Below, in pieces: positions 17,952-26,096 of a stretch of 64,000 nucleotides of DNA. Location of the stretch: assembly GCA_021413885.1 (NCBI GenBank), contig JAIOPM010000037.1, positions 95,059-159,058 of the forward strand. The letters run 5' to 3'. Numbering within the stretch: position 1 is the first letter of the stretch; every line of letters starts with the position of its first letter. Source of the stretch: Planctomycetota bacterium. Lineage in GTDB: Bacteria > Planctomycetota > UBA1135 > GCA-002686595. The notes under the pieces are model-generated. The model was not told the DNA's origin, did not search any database, and saw nothing but the letters and a program-made list of their open reading frames with translations. A program made the translations under genes and the position numbers.

Positions 17952-18634
17952 TGCGGGTCGAGCGTCTGCGCGGACTCGCCGCGGCGCCGCGCGCGACCGG
18001 TTCGGTGGTCGTGATCGACGTGTTGCGCGCGTTCACGACCGCGGCCTTCGCGCTCGCGGGCGGAGCGCGCGAGATCCGGCTCGTCGAGACGATCGAGGAA
18101 GCGTTCGCGCGGCGCGCGCTCGATCCGTCGAGTTTGCTGGTCGGCGAAGTGCAGGGCCGTCCGATCCCGGGCTTCGACTTCGGCAACTCGCCGGAAGCGC
18201 TCGAACGCGCCGACGTCGTCGGTCGCACGATCGTGTTGCGCTCGTCGAGCGGCACGCAAGGCGTCGCGCGCGCCGTGAACTCGACGCGGACGTTCCTCGG
18301 CTCGTTCGTCGTCGCGTCGGCGACCGCGCGAGCGCTCGAACGACTCGGCGACGACGTCGCGTTGCTCGCGATGGGTTGGGCCGGCGACGGTGAAGGCGAG
18401 GAGGACGACGCGTGCGGTGACTGGCTCGCGGCGCGGCTCGCTCGCGCGGAGTTCGATGTCGCCGCGTGCCTCGCGCGTGCGCGAGCGAGTCGCGCGGCGC
18501 GCAACGGTTTCGATCCGTCGATCGACTGGATCACGCCCGGCGACGTCGAACGCGCGCTCGCACTCGACCGCTTCGATTTCGCGATGCCGGTGCGGCGCGA
18601 GCAGGGCGCGTTGATCGCGCGCGCCGAGCGTTAG
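17951..18634 (+). CDS. comB: 2-phosphosulfolactate phosphatase family protein (ComB-like)
   Basis: 227 residues starting at an ATG that shares a base with the previous stop (TGATG). Motifs VVVIDVLRAFTTAAFAL, GEVQGRPIPGFDFGNSP and VLRSSSGTQGV are those of the ComB family, whose characterised members remove phosphate from 2-phospho-3-sulfolactate in coenzyme M and sulfolactate synthesis with magnesium. The length is typical. Bacteria without coenzyme M often keep ComB homologues whose role is not settled. No ComA or ComC partner is visible here, and the coupling to an exported haem protein does not explain it. Confidence 0.8.
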   Translation: MRVERLRGLAAAPRATGSVVVIDVLRAFTTAAFALAGGAREIRLVETIEEAFARRALDPSSLLVGEVQGRPIPGFDFGNSPEALERADVVGRTIVLRSSSGTQGVARAVNSTRTFLGSFVVASATARALERLGDDVALLAMGWAGDGEGEEDDACGDWLAARLARAEFDVAACLARARASRAARNGFDPSIDWITPGDVERALALDRFDFAMPVRREQGALIARAER

Positions 18635-18638
18635 GCGC

Positions 18639-19271
18639 TCAACGCCGTTTGCACGCGCCGTTCGCTGCCTCGCAGAACGCGCACTCGGTCATCGTTTCGT
18701 ACGCGCCCGAGACGCCGTTCGCCTTGTACAGCTCGAGCAGTTGCAGCGCCGCCTTGCGACGCACCGCCATCTCGTCGGCCCACTCCGCGCGCTCCGCGTC
18801 GGTCGGGCGCTTCGACTCGAGGTGGACGCGCATCCAGCGCTCGACGAGCTCGCGGATCGCCGCGCGACGCACCGACGCGTCGTCGGAGAGCAAGCGCCGC
18901 TCGACCTCGTCGGGCAAACCGCTGCCGAACGTGTCGGCGGCGACCTTCCTGGCGTAGAAGCCGGGCCGTGCGAGGTACGCGCGCATGGCGTCGAACGCCG
19001 GCATGCAGATGTTGCAGCTGTAGACGAAATCGCGCGGCCAGCCGCTCTTCGGATCGAGCGCGGTGAGCTTTGTCACGACCTCGTTCGACACGCCGTCGTG
19101 GTAGAGGCCGGTGAGTACCGCGAGGAAGAGCTCTTCGGTGTAGCTCGGCCGCAGTTGCGGCGGGACGTACGAGAACTCGTCGGGCGGCGTCGCGGGATCC
19201 TGGCGCGGAACCGCGAGCGCCGCGAGCGAACCCGCGGCGAGGAAGAGCACGAGTGCGAAAGGGCGTTGCAT
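18639..19271 (-). CDS. Secreted protein with paired cysteine motifs, paralogue A
   Basis: 210 residues with a clear signal peptide (FALVLFLAAGSLAALAV). I do not recognise a named family. The mature part is mostly helical and carries CNIC at 86-89 followed by PAFDAMRAY, a central FGSGL, and a C-terminal CAFCEAANGACK (Cys 197, 200, 207). The neighbour at 19300-19914 has the same plan, so the two are tandem paralogues. The spaced cysteines suggest metal binding, haem-less redox chemistry or disulfides. The ATG at 19271 is preceded by GGAG ten bases away. It ends 4 bases from the convergent ComB gene. Confidence 0.75.
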   Translation of the reverse strand: MQRPFALVLFLAAGSLAALAVPRQDPATPPDEFSYVPPQLRPSYTEELFLAVLTGLYHDGVSNEVVTKLTALDPKSGWPRDFVYSCNICMPAFDAMRAYLARPGFYARKVAADTFGSGLPDEVERRLLSDDASVRRAAIRELVERWMRVHLESKRPTDAERAEWADEMAVRRKAALQLLELYKANGVSGAYETMTECAFCEAANGACKRR

Positions 19272-19299
19272 CGCGAGAAGTCTCCGTGAGGTCCAGAGC

Positions 19300-19914
19300 C
19301 TAGAGTTTGCACGCGCCGTTCGCGGCGTCGCACATCGAGCAGCTCTTACGCTTCGCGAAGATACCGGGGCGTTCGCTCGCCCGCAGTTGCTCGAGCGTCG
19401 CCATCCCCTTCTTGCGCCACGCCTCCATCGCGCGCGCCCATGCGGCGCGGTCGTCGTAGGTGAGTTTGCGGTCGTCGAGGTGACGGCGAATCCAGCCTTG
19501 CACGAGCCGACCCGAGACTTGGAAGCGTTGCTCGGCGTCGCCGCGGACGAGAGCGTCCTCGTCGGCGCCCGCGAGGCCGGAGCCGAACGCGCTCTTCGTG
19601 CTCATGGCCGGCCGCGCTCGGTACGCGCGGAACGCGTCGAACGCAGGCGTGCAGATCGGACAACCCTTGACGAAGTTGGCCGGCAGCTCGCTCTCGCGAT
19701 CGACCTCGAGCACCGCGTCGACCGCCGCATCGGAAACGCCGTCGGCGTAGAGACCTTCGAGCACCGCGAAGAAGAGCTCGCGACCGCCCTCCGCCCCGAC
19801 TTTCGCGTCGGCTTCCGCCACGCGTCGACATTCGTCGCCGCCGGGCAGCGGGAGCCAAGCGAGGGTCGTGAGCGACGCGGCGAGCGCGAACGAGGCGAGG
19901 GCGAGCTTGTGCAT
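19300..19914 (-). CDS. Secreted protein with paired cysteine motifs, paralogue B
   Basis: 204 residues with a signal peptide (LALASFALAASLTTLAW). It aligns with the neighbouring gene through CPICTPAFDAFRAY (Cys 85, 88), FGSGL, a shared R-H pair and the C-terminal CSMCDAANGACK (Cys 192, 195, 202). An extra Cys at 29 lies near the mature N terminus. Both paralogues also share a hydrophobic segment before the first pair (LFFAVLEGLYADGVSD, LFLAVLTGLYHDGVSN). GGAG sits 6 bases before the ATG. No enzyme motif is evident. It is 28 bases upstream of paralogue A on the same strand, so the two are probably cotranscribed. Confidence 0.75.
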   Translation of the reverse strand: MHKLALASFALAASLTTLAWLPLPGGDECRRVAEADAKVGAEGGRELFFAVLEGLYADGVSDAAVDAVLEVDRESELPANFVKGCPICTPAFDAFRAYRARPAMSTKSAFGSGLAGADEDALVRGDAEQRFQVSGRLVQGWIRRHLDDRKLTYDDRAAWARAMEAWRKKGMATLEQLRASERPGIFAKRKSCSMCDAANGACKL

Positions 19915-20035
19915 GAGACTCTCCGTGGGTCTAGGGGTGCGGAGTCGAAGACGCTCGACCGAGAGCGGTGTTATCCACGCGATCGCGCCGCTAGAGTCCC
20001 GCGCTCGTCATGGCGCCTTTCGCGATTCCCCGCGC

Positions 20036-20932
20036 GTGAGCTCCGCGCTCCCGAAACCGTCGCGCGGAGCGGCGATCGCCGCGCTCGTCGCGCTCTGCCT
20101 GATCTGGGGCAGCACGTGGCTCGTGATCGCCGACGGCTTGAAGAGTCTGCCGCCGTTGACTTCACTCGCGGCGCGTTCGTTGGTCGCGGCCGCCGTGATG
20201 AGCGTCGCGGCGCGCTGGCTCCTGCGCTTCGATCGCGGCGAGGCGCCGCCGTGGAAGCTCGCGCTCGCGGTCGGGTCCCTGCAACTCGGCCTCTCGTACG
20301 TCGTCGTCTACGTGACCGAGACCGAGCTCGCGTCCGGCCTCACGAGTTTGTTGTGGGCGATGTTCCCGCTCTTCGTCGCGATCGGGTCGCACTTCTTCCT
20401 CGCGGGCGAGCGTTTGCGGCCCGCGCAGGTGAGCGGCCTCGTCGTCGGGTTCGTCGGCGTCGGCGTACTCGTGTTCAAAGTGCTCGGCGCGATCGACAGG
20501 ACCGCGATCCTGTTCGGACTGCTGCTGTTGACGAGCCCATTGATCTCGACCGTGTCGACGATCGTCGCGAAGCGTCACTCGGCGCGCGTGAGCTCCGTTC
20601 TCTTGAACCGCAACGCGCTCGTCGTCGCGGCGACGTTGCACCTGCTCCTCGCGCTCGTCTTCGAGCACGACGCGCACGCCGATTGGACGCCGCGCGCGAT
20701 CACGAGCGTCCTCTACCTCGCCGTCTTCGGCACCGCGATCGCGTTCGGCCTCTACTTCTGGCTGCTGCGCACGATCCCGGCGAACCAGATGAGCCTGATC
20801 TCATACGTCAACCCGGCGGTCGCGCTGTTCCTCGGCTGGTCGGTCGGCAAGGAACCTGTCACGGCGTGGACGCTCGCGGGGAGCGGCTTGATCCTCGCGG
20901 GCGTGTTCCTCGTCGTGCGGGCAAGGCGCTGA
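20036..20932 (+). CDS. EamA/DMT-family transporter
   Basis: 298 residues from the GTG at 20036, the first start giving the normal N terminus (AALVALCLIWGSTWLVI). About ten hydrophobic segments fall into two EamA repeats; the WGSTW motif of the first helix and the end-of-protein PVTAWTLAGSGLILAGVFLV are typical of drug/metabolite transporters such as RhaT- or YedA-like exporters. The substrate cannot be assigned. It stands alone, divergent from the paralogue pair, with about 120 bases between them. A hairpin overlaps its stop codon. Confidence 0.87.
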   Translation: MSSALPKPSRGAAIAALVALCLIWGSTWLVIADGLKSLPPLTSLAARSLVAAAVMSVAARWLLRFDRGEAPPWKLALAVGSLQLGLSYVVVYVTETELASGLTSLLWAMFPLFVAIGSHFFLAGERLRPAQVSGLVVGFVGVGVLVFKVLGAIDRTAILFGLLLLTSPLISTVSTIVAKRHSARVSSVLLNRNALVVAATLHLLLALVFEHDAHADWTPRAITSVLYLAVFGTAIAFGLYFWLLRTIPANQMSLISYVNPAVALFLGWSVGKEPVTAWTLAGSGLILAGVFLVVRARR

Positions 20933-20948
20933 CCGCTTGCGTCAGCGC
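20926..20948 (+). terminator. Hairpin at the end of the EamA gene, possible terminator
   Basis: A perfect 8-bp stem (20926-20933 pairing with 20941-20948) around a 7-base loop spans the stop codon at 20930-20932. It is GC-rich but has no T-run after it, so it may be a weak or factor-dependent terminator, or only a chance structure. Confidence 0.35.
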
Positions 20949-21027
20949 TCGCCGTTACAGCGAGAGCACAAGACGGCGTGCGGCTGCTTAGTCGGCACCT
21001 GACGCCCCAGTAGAATCAAGACGCACG

Positions 21028-21951
21028 ATGAAGCTCGACGATCGGATCGGTCGCCGCGTGCGCATCGCGCGGAACCTGCCTCGATACCCACTCGGCGACC
21101 TCGGGTGGATTGGGCGCACGGGCATCACGTTGAGTTGGGAGACCGGACCGGACGGACACACAACGCACTGGCTCGTCGGGCCAGACGGCACAGAGACGTC
21201 GATCGCCGCCGAAGCGATGGTGTGGGGTCAAAGCCTTGTCGACTGCGAGGCGAGTGAAAGCGCGCGCGCACTCGTCGCCTCGCGCAGGCGGCCCAAGCGC
21301 GTCCGGTCGGATCTCGAATGCTTCGACGAGCCCGAAGACACGCACAGCATCGCGCGGCACAGTGAGCCCGAAACGAGCTGGCTCCCAGGGAACAGCTCGC
21401 TGCTCGACTCGCTCGTCCGCGATGGTGCGGAGCGTTTCGAGCTGCCTTCCAAGGAAACGTGCCTCGTCCCCCGCGTACGCACCACGTTCACGCCCTGGCC
21501 CCATCCGATCACCATCAACACATTTGGCAACAAGCCCGTGCTCGATGCATCCGGTGAGCAGACGTTCGCAGAGGTTGCGTTCATCCGCCGCTTTCAGGCC
21601 GCGGGTTGGCAGGCGCGATGGCTGGAGACGTACTGCGCGCCGGCTTCATGGCCGCTAGAACTCGACCGGTGGCATCCCGCCGGCATCAAGTCACGACAGA
21701 TCGCCCCGATCGACGATCCGCGTGTCGTCGCGGGGCTACGAAAGATCATCGAGCACAACGACGGCCGGTGCGCCGGATGTTGGGACACCGTCGCGTGGCG
21801 CCGCGACGAGATCGTGTTCGGCGAGCTCAAGCACAAGGGGAAGGATCGAATGCGCGACACGCAACGACGCTGGTTGGACGCAGCGTTGCGTGCCGGATTC
21901 ACTGTCACGCATTTCCTCGTGGTCGAATGGAGCGAGACGATCGCGAGCTGA
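21028..21951 (+). CDS. Putative PD-(D/E)XK (VRR-NUC-like) nuclease with unknown N-terminal region
   Basis: 307 residues. The C-terminal 80 residues have the layout of a small PD-(D/E)XK nuclease: CWDTVAWRRDEIVFGELKHKG, where the Asp and the E-x-K motif would bind metal, then DRMRDTQRRWLDAALRAG, the Q-xx-W-L helix common in VRR-NUC proteins, and a final strand TVTHFLVVEW. The first 200 residues are not recognised. Codon use looks looser than in the neighbours (ACA, CCA, TTT and TCA codons occur), so the gene may have been acquired by transfer. No methylase or helicase partner is adjacent, so a restriction system is not supported. It could act in repair or as a stand-alone defence nuclease. Confidence 0.6.
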   Translation: MKLDDRIGRRVRIARNLPRYPLGDLGWIGRTGITLSWETGPDGHTTHWLVGPDGTETSIAAEAMVWGQSLVDCEASESARALVASRRRPKRVRSDLECFDEPEDTHSIARHSEPETSWLPGNSSLLDSLVRDGAERFELPSKETCLVPRVRTTFTPWPHPITINTFGNKPVLDASGEQTFAEVAFIRRFQAAGWQARWLETYCAPASWPLELDRWHPAGIKSRQIAPIDDPRVVAGLRKIIEHNDGRCAGCWDTVAWRRDEIVFGELKHKGKDRMRDTQRRWLDAALRAGFTVTHFLVVEWSETIAS

Positions 21952-22042
21952 CGCACCCAGACACACTGAGCGTCAAGACGACGGCTCACCCGGTTCGAAA
22001 CGCTCTGCGCATTCGGCCGACGCAGGCCGGAGCTCCGCCCTC

Positions 22043-23158
22043 CTACAGATTGCCGAGACTGATCGCGCCCGTCGGACAATTTCGCGCGCACGCATGGTCG
22101 CGCGTGCACTCGTAGTTCGACGGCTTGCGGACCGTGGCCTTCTCACCGCGCGCGGAGAACGCGTCGGTCGCGCACACCGACTCGCACAGACCGCAGCCGA
22201 TGCACGCGGTCGGGTCGATGCGGACACTGACGAAGTCGCGCGGCGTCACCGGACAAGCGAGGCCTTCCTTCGGTTCGCAGCGCACGAGATCACGGGTCGC
22301 CGAGTGCGAGGTCAGAACCTTGATCGCTTCCTCTTCACCGCGCCGCACGATGTCGGCGACGTCCTGGAAGTCGAAGCGCGCGAGGTGGCCGACCTTCGGC
22401 TGGATCAGCGCCGTGCGGTAGTCCATCTGCATGTGGAGCTGCTGCTCGGTGATCACTTCCTCGGCGATCTCGAACGCGCGGAAGAGCGTCTGCGCGACGC
22501 GACTCTTGTAGTTCGGCGTCTTGAAGGTCGCCTTGACCGACAGATCGACCGCGATGATCAGCTCGGGCCGCAACGTCTTCGCGAAACGCAGCGGCACCGA
22601 ATCGACCATGCCGCCGTCCATGTAGTGGTAGCCGTCGCGCTCGTACGGTTCGAAGACTCCGGGCAGCGCGCACGACGAGTACACCGCCTCGACCAACGGG
22701 ATGTCGGTGAAGCCAGGCGTGCCCCAGAAGACCGAGCCGCCGGTCTCGAGCCGCACCGCGTTGCAGAAGAACGGCACGCGCGTCTCGCCGAACTTCACGC
22801 GCGGGAGGATGCGCTCGAGCTTCTTCCTGAAGTGATCGCCCGCGTACATCGAGGGCGCACGCATGCCCTTGAGCAGGAACTTGACGACGTTGAGCTTGAA
22901 GTAGTCCTGGCGCTGGATCTCCGAGATCATCGACTCCATCTGCGTCAGCGAGTAGCCGCCGGCCGCCATCGCGCCGACGAGCGAGCCGATGCTCGTGCCG
23001 ACGATCGCGTCGTAGTGGAGTCCGAGCGTGTCGAGCGCGCGCAGCACGCCGACGTGCGCCATGCCGCGCATCCCGCCGCCGCCGAGCACGAGCACCGTCC
23101 GCGGACGCGCGGGTGGGTTCGCGCGAGGCGAGAGGCTCGGGGCGTCGAGTTCGAGCAT
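22043..23158 (-). CDS. Patatin-like phospholipase fused to a C-terminal ferredoxin domain
   Basis: 371 residues. The N-terminal domain is patatin-like: oxyanion loop GGGGMRG (26-32), nucleophile elbow GTSIG with Ser 56, and the catalytic DGG with Asp 181, so a Ser-Asp lipid acyl hydrolase is expected. Residues about 310-371 form a bacterial ferredoxin-type domain: CIGCGLCESVC (Cys 319, 322, 325, 329) and a second motif with Cys 351, 357 and 361, in which the usual second cysteine (position 354) is Asp. One [4Fe-4S] cluster is therefore fully ligated and the other would be [3Fe-4S] or atypical. The protein has no signal peptide, so it is cytoplasmic. Start: ATG at 23158. A redox-sensing or electron-transferring lipase is inference only. 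Confidence 0.83.
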   Translation of the reverse strand: MLELDAPSLSPRANPPARPRTVLVLGGGGMRGMAHVGVLRALDTLGLHYDAIVGTSIGSLVGAMAAGGYSLTQMESMISEIQRQDYFKLNVVKFLLKGMRAPSMYAGDHFRKKLERILPRVKFGETRVPFFCNAVRLETGGSVFWGTPGFTDIPLVEAVYSSCALPGVFEPYERDGYHYMDGGMVDSVPLRFAKTLRPELIIAVDLSVKATFKTPNYKSRVAQTLFRAFEIAEEVITEQQLHMQMDYRTALIQPKVGHLARFDFQDVADIVRRGEEEAIKVLTSHSATRDLVRCEPKEGLACPVTPRDFVSVRIDPTACIGCGLCESVCATDAFSARGEKATVRKPSNYECTRDHACARNCPTGAISLGNL

Positions 23159-23292
23159 GGGAGCGCTCGGGGATCGACCGACGATGCTCGCGACCTTCAG
23201 GACGGCGCCACGTAAGTGGCCGCGAGTTCTTGAGTTCGGGACGGGCGACCGTCACCTTGGGCGATCACTCGGGACGCCACCACGCGCGCCCG

Positions 23293-24783
23293 ATGAAACC
23301 TGCGATGAGACGACTCGGCGACTGGCACGCCTTGGAACGCGCCCCGACGGCGGAACTCCGGGCTCTGCAGAACGCGAGGCTCGCGCGCTTCGTGCGGGAG
23401 GAGCTCTACCCGTTCTCCCCCCACTACCGGCGCGTGTTCGACGAACAGCGGATCATGCCGGAGTCGATCCGCACCGTCGACGACCTGCGCCGTCTGCCGT
23501 TCACGACCAAGCAAGACTTGCTTGCCGCGCAGATCGATCCGGCGCGGCGCCTCGACTTCGTGTTGCAACCTTCCCAAGAGAAGATCCGCGCGCACTGGCC
23601 GCTCGGGAAGAAGCTCGCGGTGCTGCTCGGCGGCGAGCGCAAGCGCGAGGAATTGCGCTTCGCGTACACGCCGAACTTCGTCACGTTCACCACCGGGCGT
23701 TCGAGCGATCCGGTGTCGTTCACGTACACGCCGCACGATCTCGACGTGCTCGGCGAAGCGATCGCGCGCATGTTCGACATCGGCGTGGTCAACGCGCTCG
23801 ACGAGCGGCTCATCAACTTGATGCCGTTCGCGCCGCACCTCGCGTTCTGGGCGGTGACGCTCGGCGGTTTCACCACCGGCCGCATGATCCTGCCGACCGG
23901 CGGCGGCAAGGTGATGGGCACCGACGGCAACCTGCGGATGATCGAGCGCGCGAAGCCGACGTGCCTCGTCGGCGTGCCGGGTTTCGTCTACCACCTGATG
24001 CGTCAAGCGCACGAGGAGAAGCGCGACCTCTCGAAGGTCCGCACCGTCGTGCTCGGCGCGGAAAAGGTTCCGCCGGGGCTCAAGGCGAAGATGGTCGAGC
24101 ACCTCGAGGCGTGCGGCGCGAAGAACGTGCGCATCCTCGGCACGTACGGTTTCACCGAAGCGCGCATGGCGTTCGTCGAGTGCCCGACGTCGATCGATAC
24201 GTCGAGCGGCTACCACGTCCAACCCGATCTCGGGCTCTTCGAGGTCGTCGATCCGAAGTCCGGCGAGCCCGTCGCCGAGGGCGCGGACGGCGAGCTCGTC
24301 TACTCCGGCATCTCGGGCCACGGCACGTGCGTCGTCCGCTATCGCACCGGTGACCTCGCGATCGGCGGACAGACGTGGGCGCCGTGTCCGCACTGCGGTC
24401 GCACGTTGCCGCGCATCGCGAGCGAGTTGAAGCGCACCAGCGAGCAACACGCGCTCAGCCTGACGAAGATCAAGGGCACGCTGGTCGACCTCGCGCAGAT
24501 GGGCGTCGTGCTCGCGTCGATGCCCGAGATCGAGGAGTGGCAAGCGGTGATCTCGAAGAAGAACGACGATCCGCTGGAGCTCGACGAGCTCGAGATCCGC
24601 GTCGCGCCGCGCCACGGCGTTTCCGCGGAAGCGCTGACCGCGAAGGTGCGCAAGGAGATCCTCGCCGCGAACGAGATCGCGCCGACGCGCGTGCAAGTGC
24701 TCCCGCTCGACGAGCTGTTGCGCAACCTCGGCATGGAGACGGAGCTCAAGGAGAAGCGCTTCCTCGACAAGCGTCCGAAATGA
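23293..24783 (+). CDS. PaaK-like acyl/aryl-CoA ligase (AMP-forming)
   Basis: 496 residues from the ATG at 23293. The protein follows the phenylacetate-CoA ligase branch of adenylate-forming enzymes: an N-terminal LYPFSPHYRRVFDEQ segment, the phosphate-binding loop region VTFTTGRSSDPVSF, the adenine-side YGFTEA, the RTGDLA hinge region and a lysine-rich end (ELKEKRFLDKRP). A CPHCGRT zinc-like pair lies near residue 363. Such enzymes activate carboxylic acids as CoA thioesters with ATP. It is first in an operon with a thiolase and a FadJ-like multifunctional enzyme, both joined by ATGA overlaps, so its product probably enters beta-oxidation. Whether the acid is aromatic or aliphatic cannot be told. 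Confidence 0.85.
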   Translation: MKPAMRRLGDWHALERAPTAELRALQNARLARFVREELYPFSPHYRRVFDEQRIMPESIRTVDDLRRLPFTTKQDLLAAQIDPARRLDFVLQPSQEKIRAHWPLGKKLAVLLGGERKREELRFAYTPNFVTFTTGRSSDPVSFTYTPHDLDVLGEAIARMFDIGVVNALDERLINLMPFAPHLAFWAVTLGGFTTGRMILPTGGGKVMGTDGNLRMIERAKPTCLVGVPGFVYHLMRQAHEEKRDLSKVRTVVLGAEKVPPGLKAKMVEHLEACGAKNVRILGTYGFTEARMAFVECPTSIDTSSGYHVQPDLGLFEVVDPKSGEPVAEGADGELVYSGISGHGTCVVRYRTGDLAIGGQTWAPCPHCGRTLPRIASELKRTSEQHALSLTKIKGTLVDLAQMGVVLASMPEIEEWQAVISKKNDDPLELDELEIRVAPRHGVSAEALTAKVRKEILAANEIAPTRVQVLPLDELLRNLGMETELKEKRFLDKRPK

Positions 24784-26096
24784 CCGCTTCCTCCGATCCC
24801 TCGCGGACCGCCGTGATCGCCGTCGGCTTGCGCACGCCGCAAGCGAAGGCCGGAGGCCTCTTCGCGAAGGAGGACGCCGCCCACCTCGGCGGAGTCGTCG
24901 CGCGCGAAGTGCTCGCACGAGCGGGCGTCGGCGCGGCGGAAGTCGACGAGGTGATCGTCGGTTGCGTCGGGCCGCCGCACGATCAAGCGAACGTCGCGCG
25001 CGTGCTCGCGCTGCGCGCCGGCGTTTCGAAACACGTTCCCGCGTTCACCGTCGCACGCAATTGCGCGAGCGGCATCGAGGCGTTGTCGCAAGCCGTCCTG
25101 CGCATCGAAGCCGGCGTCGGCTCGTGCTACCTCGCGGTCGGCGTCGAGGTGATGAGCCGCTACCCGCTGATCGTCGGCGAGAAGATGACCGGTGTCTTCG
25201 ACCGTCTCTCGCGCGCGAGGTCGCTGCCGGAGAAGCTGTCGGCGCTCTCGAGCTTCCGGCCGAGTTTCCTCGCGCCGCGCGTCGCGTTGCTCGAAGGTCT
25301 CACCGATCCGACGTGCGGGTTGATCATGGGCCGCACCGCCGAGCTCATCGCGCGCGAGTTCGCGATCTCGCGCCGCGACGCCGACGAGTACGCGTTGCGC
25401 AGCCACCAACTCGCGGTCAAGGCGCGCGACTCGGGCCGCTTCGCGCGCGAGATCCTTCCGCTCGTGCCGCTCGGCGCGAAGGACGGCTCCGCGTCGCTCG
25501 AACACGACGACGGCATCCGCGACGGGCAGACGCTCGATGCGTTGGGCAAGCTGAAGCCGTACTTCGAGAAGCCCGACGGCGTCGTCACCGTCGGAAACTC
25601 GTGCGGCATCACCGACGGGGCGACGGCGCTCGTCGTCACCAGCGAGAAGCGGGCGCAAGAGCTGCGCCTCGCGCCGATCGCGCGCATCCGCGCGATCGTG
25701 TTCGCCGGGCTCGATCCCGAGCGCATGGGCCTCGGCCCGGTCTACGCGACGGCGAAGGCGTTCGAGCGCGCGGGCTGCACGCTCGCCGACATCGGCCCGA
25801 TCGAGATCAACGAAGCGTTCGCGGTGCAGGTGCTCGCGTGCGCGAAGGCGTTCGCGTCGAAGAGCTTCGCGGAGCGCGAGCTCGGTCGCTCGTCCGCCCT
25901 CGGCGAGCTCGACCTCGCGCGCACCAATCCGAACGGCGGCGCGATCGCGCTCGGCCATCCGGTCGGCGCGAGCGGCGCGCGCATCGCGTTGTCCGCGGCG
26001 AAGGAATTCGGAGCCGGCGGACGCGACCTCGCGCTCGCGACGATGTGCATCGGCGGCGGCCAAGGCGCCGCGGTGATCCTGGAGCGCATGGCATGA
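24780..26096 (+). CDS. Acetyl-CoA acyltransferase (thiolase)
   Basis: 438 residues starting in an ATGA overlap with the ligase gene. The nucleophile region is ARNCASGIEALSQAV, followed by a NEAFAVQVLACAKAF motif, GHPVGASGARI with the catalytic His, and TMCIGGGQGAAVI with the second catalytic Cys. This order and the length near 430 match FadI/FadA-type degradative thiolases, which cleave 3-ketoacyl-CoA with CoA to release acetyl-CoA. It is coupled downstream to a FadJ-like partner, as in the classical alpha/beta trifunctional complex. Confidence 0.93.
   Translation: MTASSDPSRTAVIAVGLRTPQAKAGGLFAKEDAAHLGGVVAREVLARAGVGAAEVDEVIVGCVGPPHDQANVARVLALRAGVSKHVPAFTVARNCASGIEALSQAVLRIEAGVGSCYLAVGVEVMSRYPLIVGEKMTGVFDRLSRARSLPEKLSALSSFRPSFLAPRVALLEGLTDPTCGLIMGRTAELIAREFAISRRDADEYALRSHQLAVKARDSGRFAREILPLVPLGAKDGSASLEHDDGIRDGQTLDALGKLKPYFEKPDGVVTVGNSCGITDGATALVVTSEKRAQELRLAPIARIRAIVFAGLDPERMGLGPVYATAKAFERAGCTLADIGPIEINEAFAVQVLACAKAFASKSFAERELGRSSALGELDLARTNPNGGAIALGHPVGASGARIALSAAKEFGAGGRDLALATMCIGGGQGAAVILERMA

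Noticed and set aside
18639..19914. c-type cytochromes, from the CxxC motifs of the tandem paralogues
   Set aside because: None of the CxxC pairs is followed by His, so covalent haem attachment is not supported.
21028..21951. Restriction-modification or other named defence system around the nuclease-like gene
   Set aside because: No methylase, helicase, reverse transcriptase or paired effector gene is beside it. Neighbours are a transporter and a patatin-ferredoxin protein on another strand.
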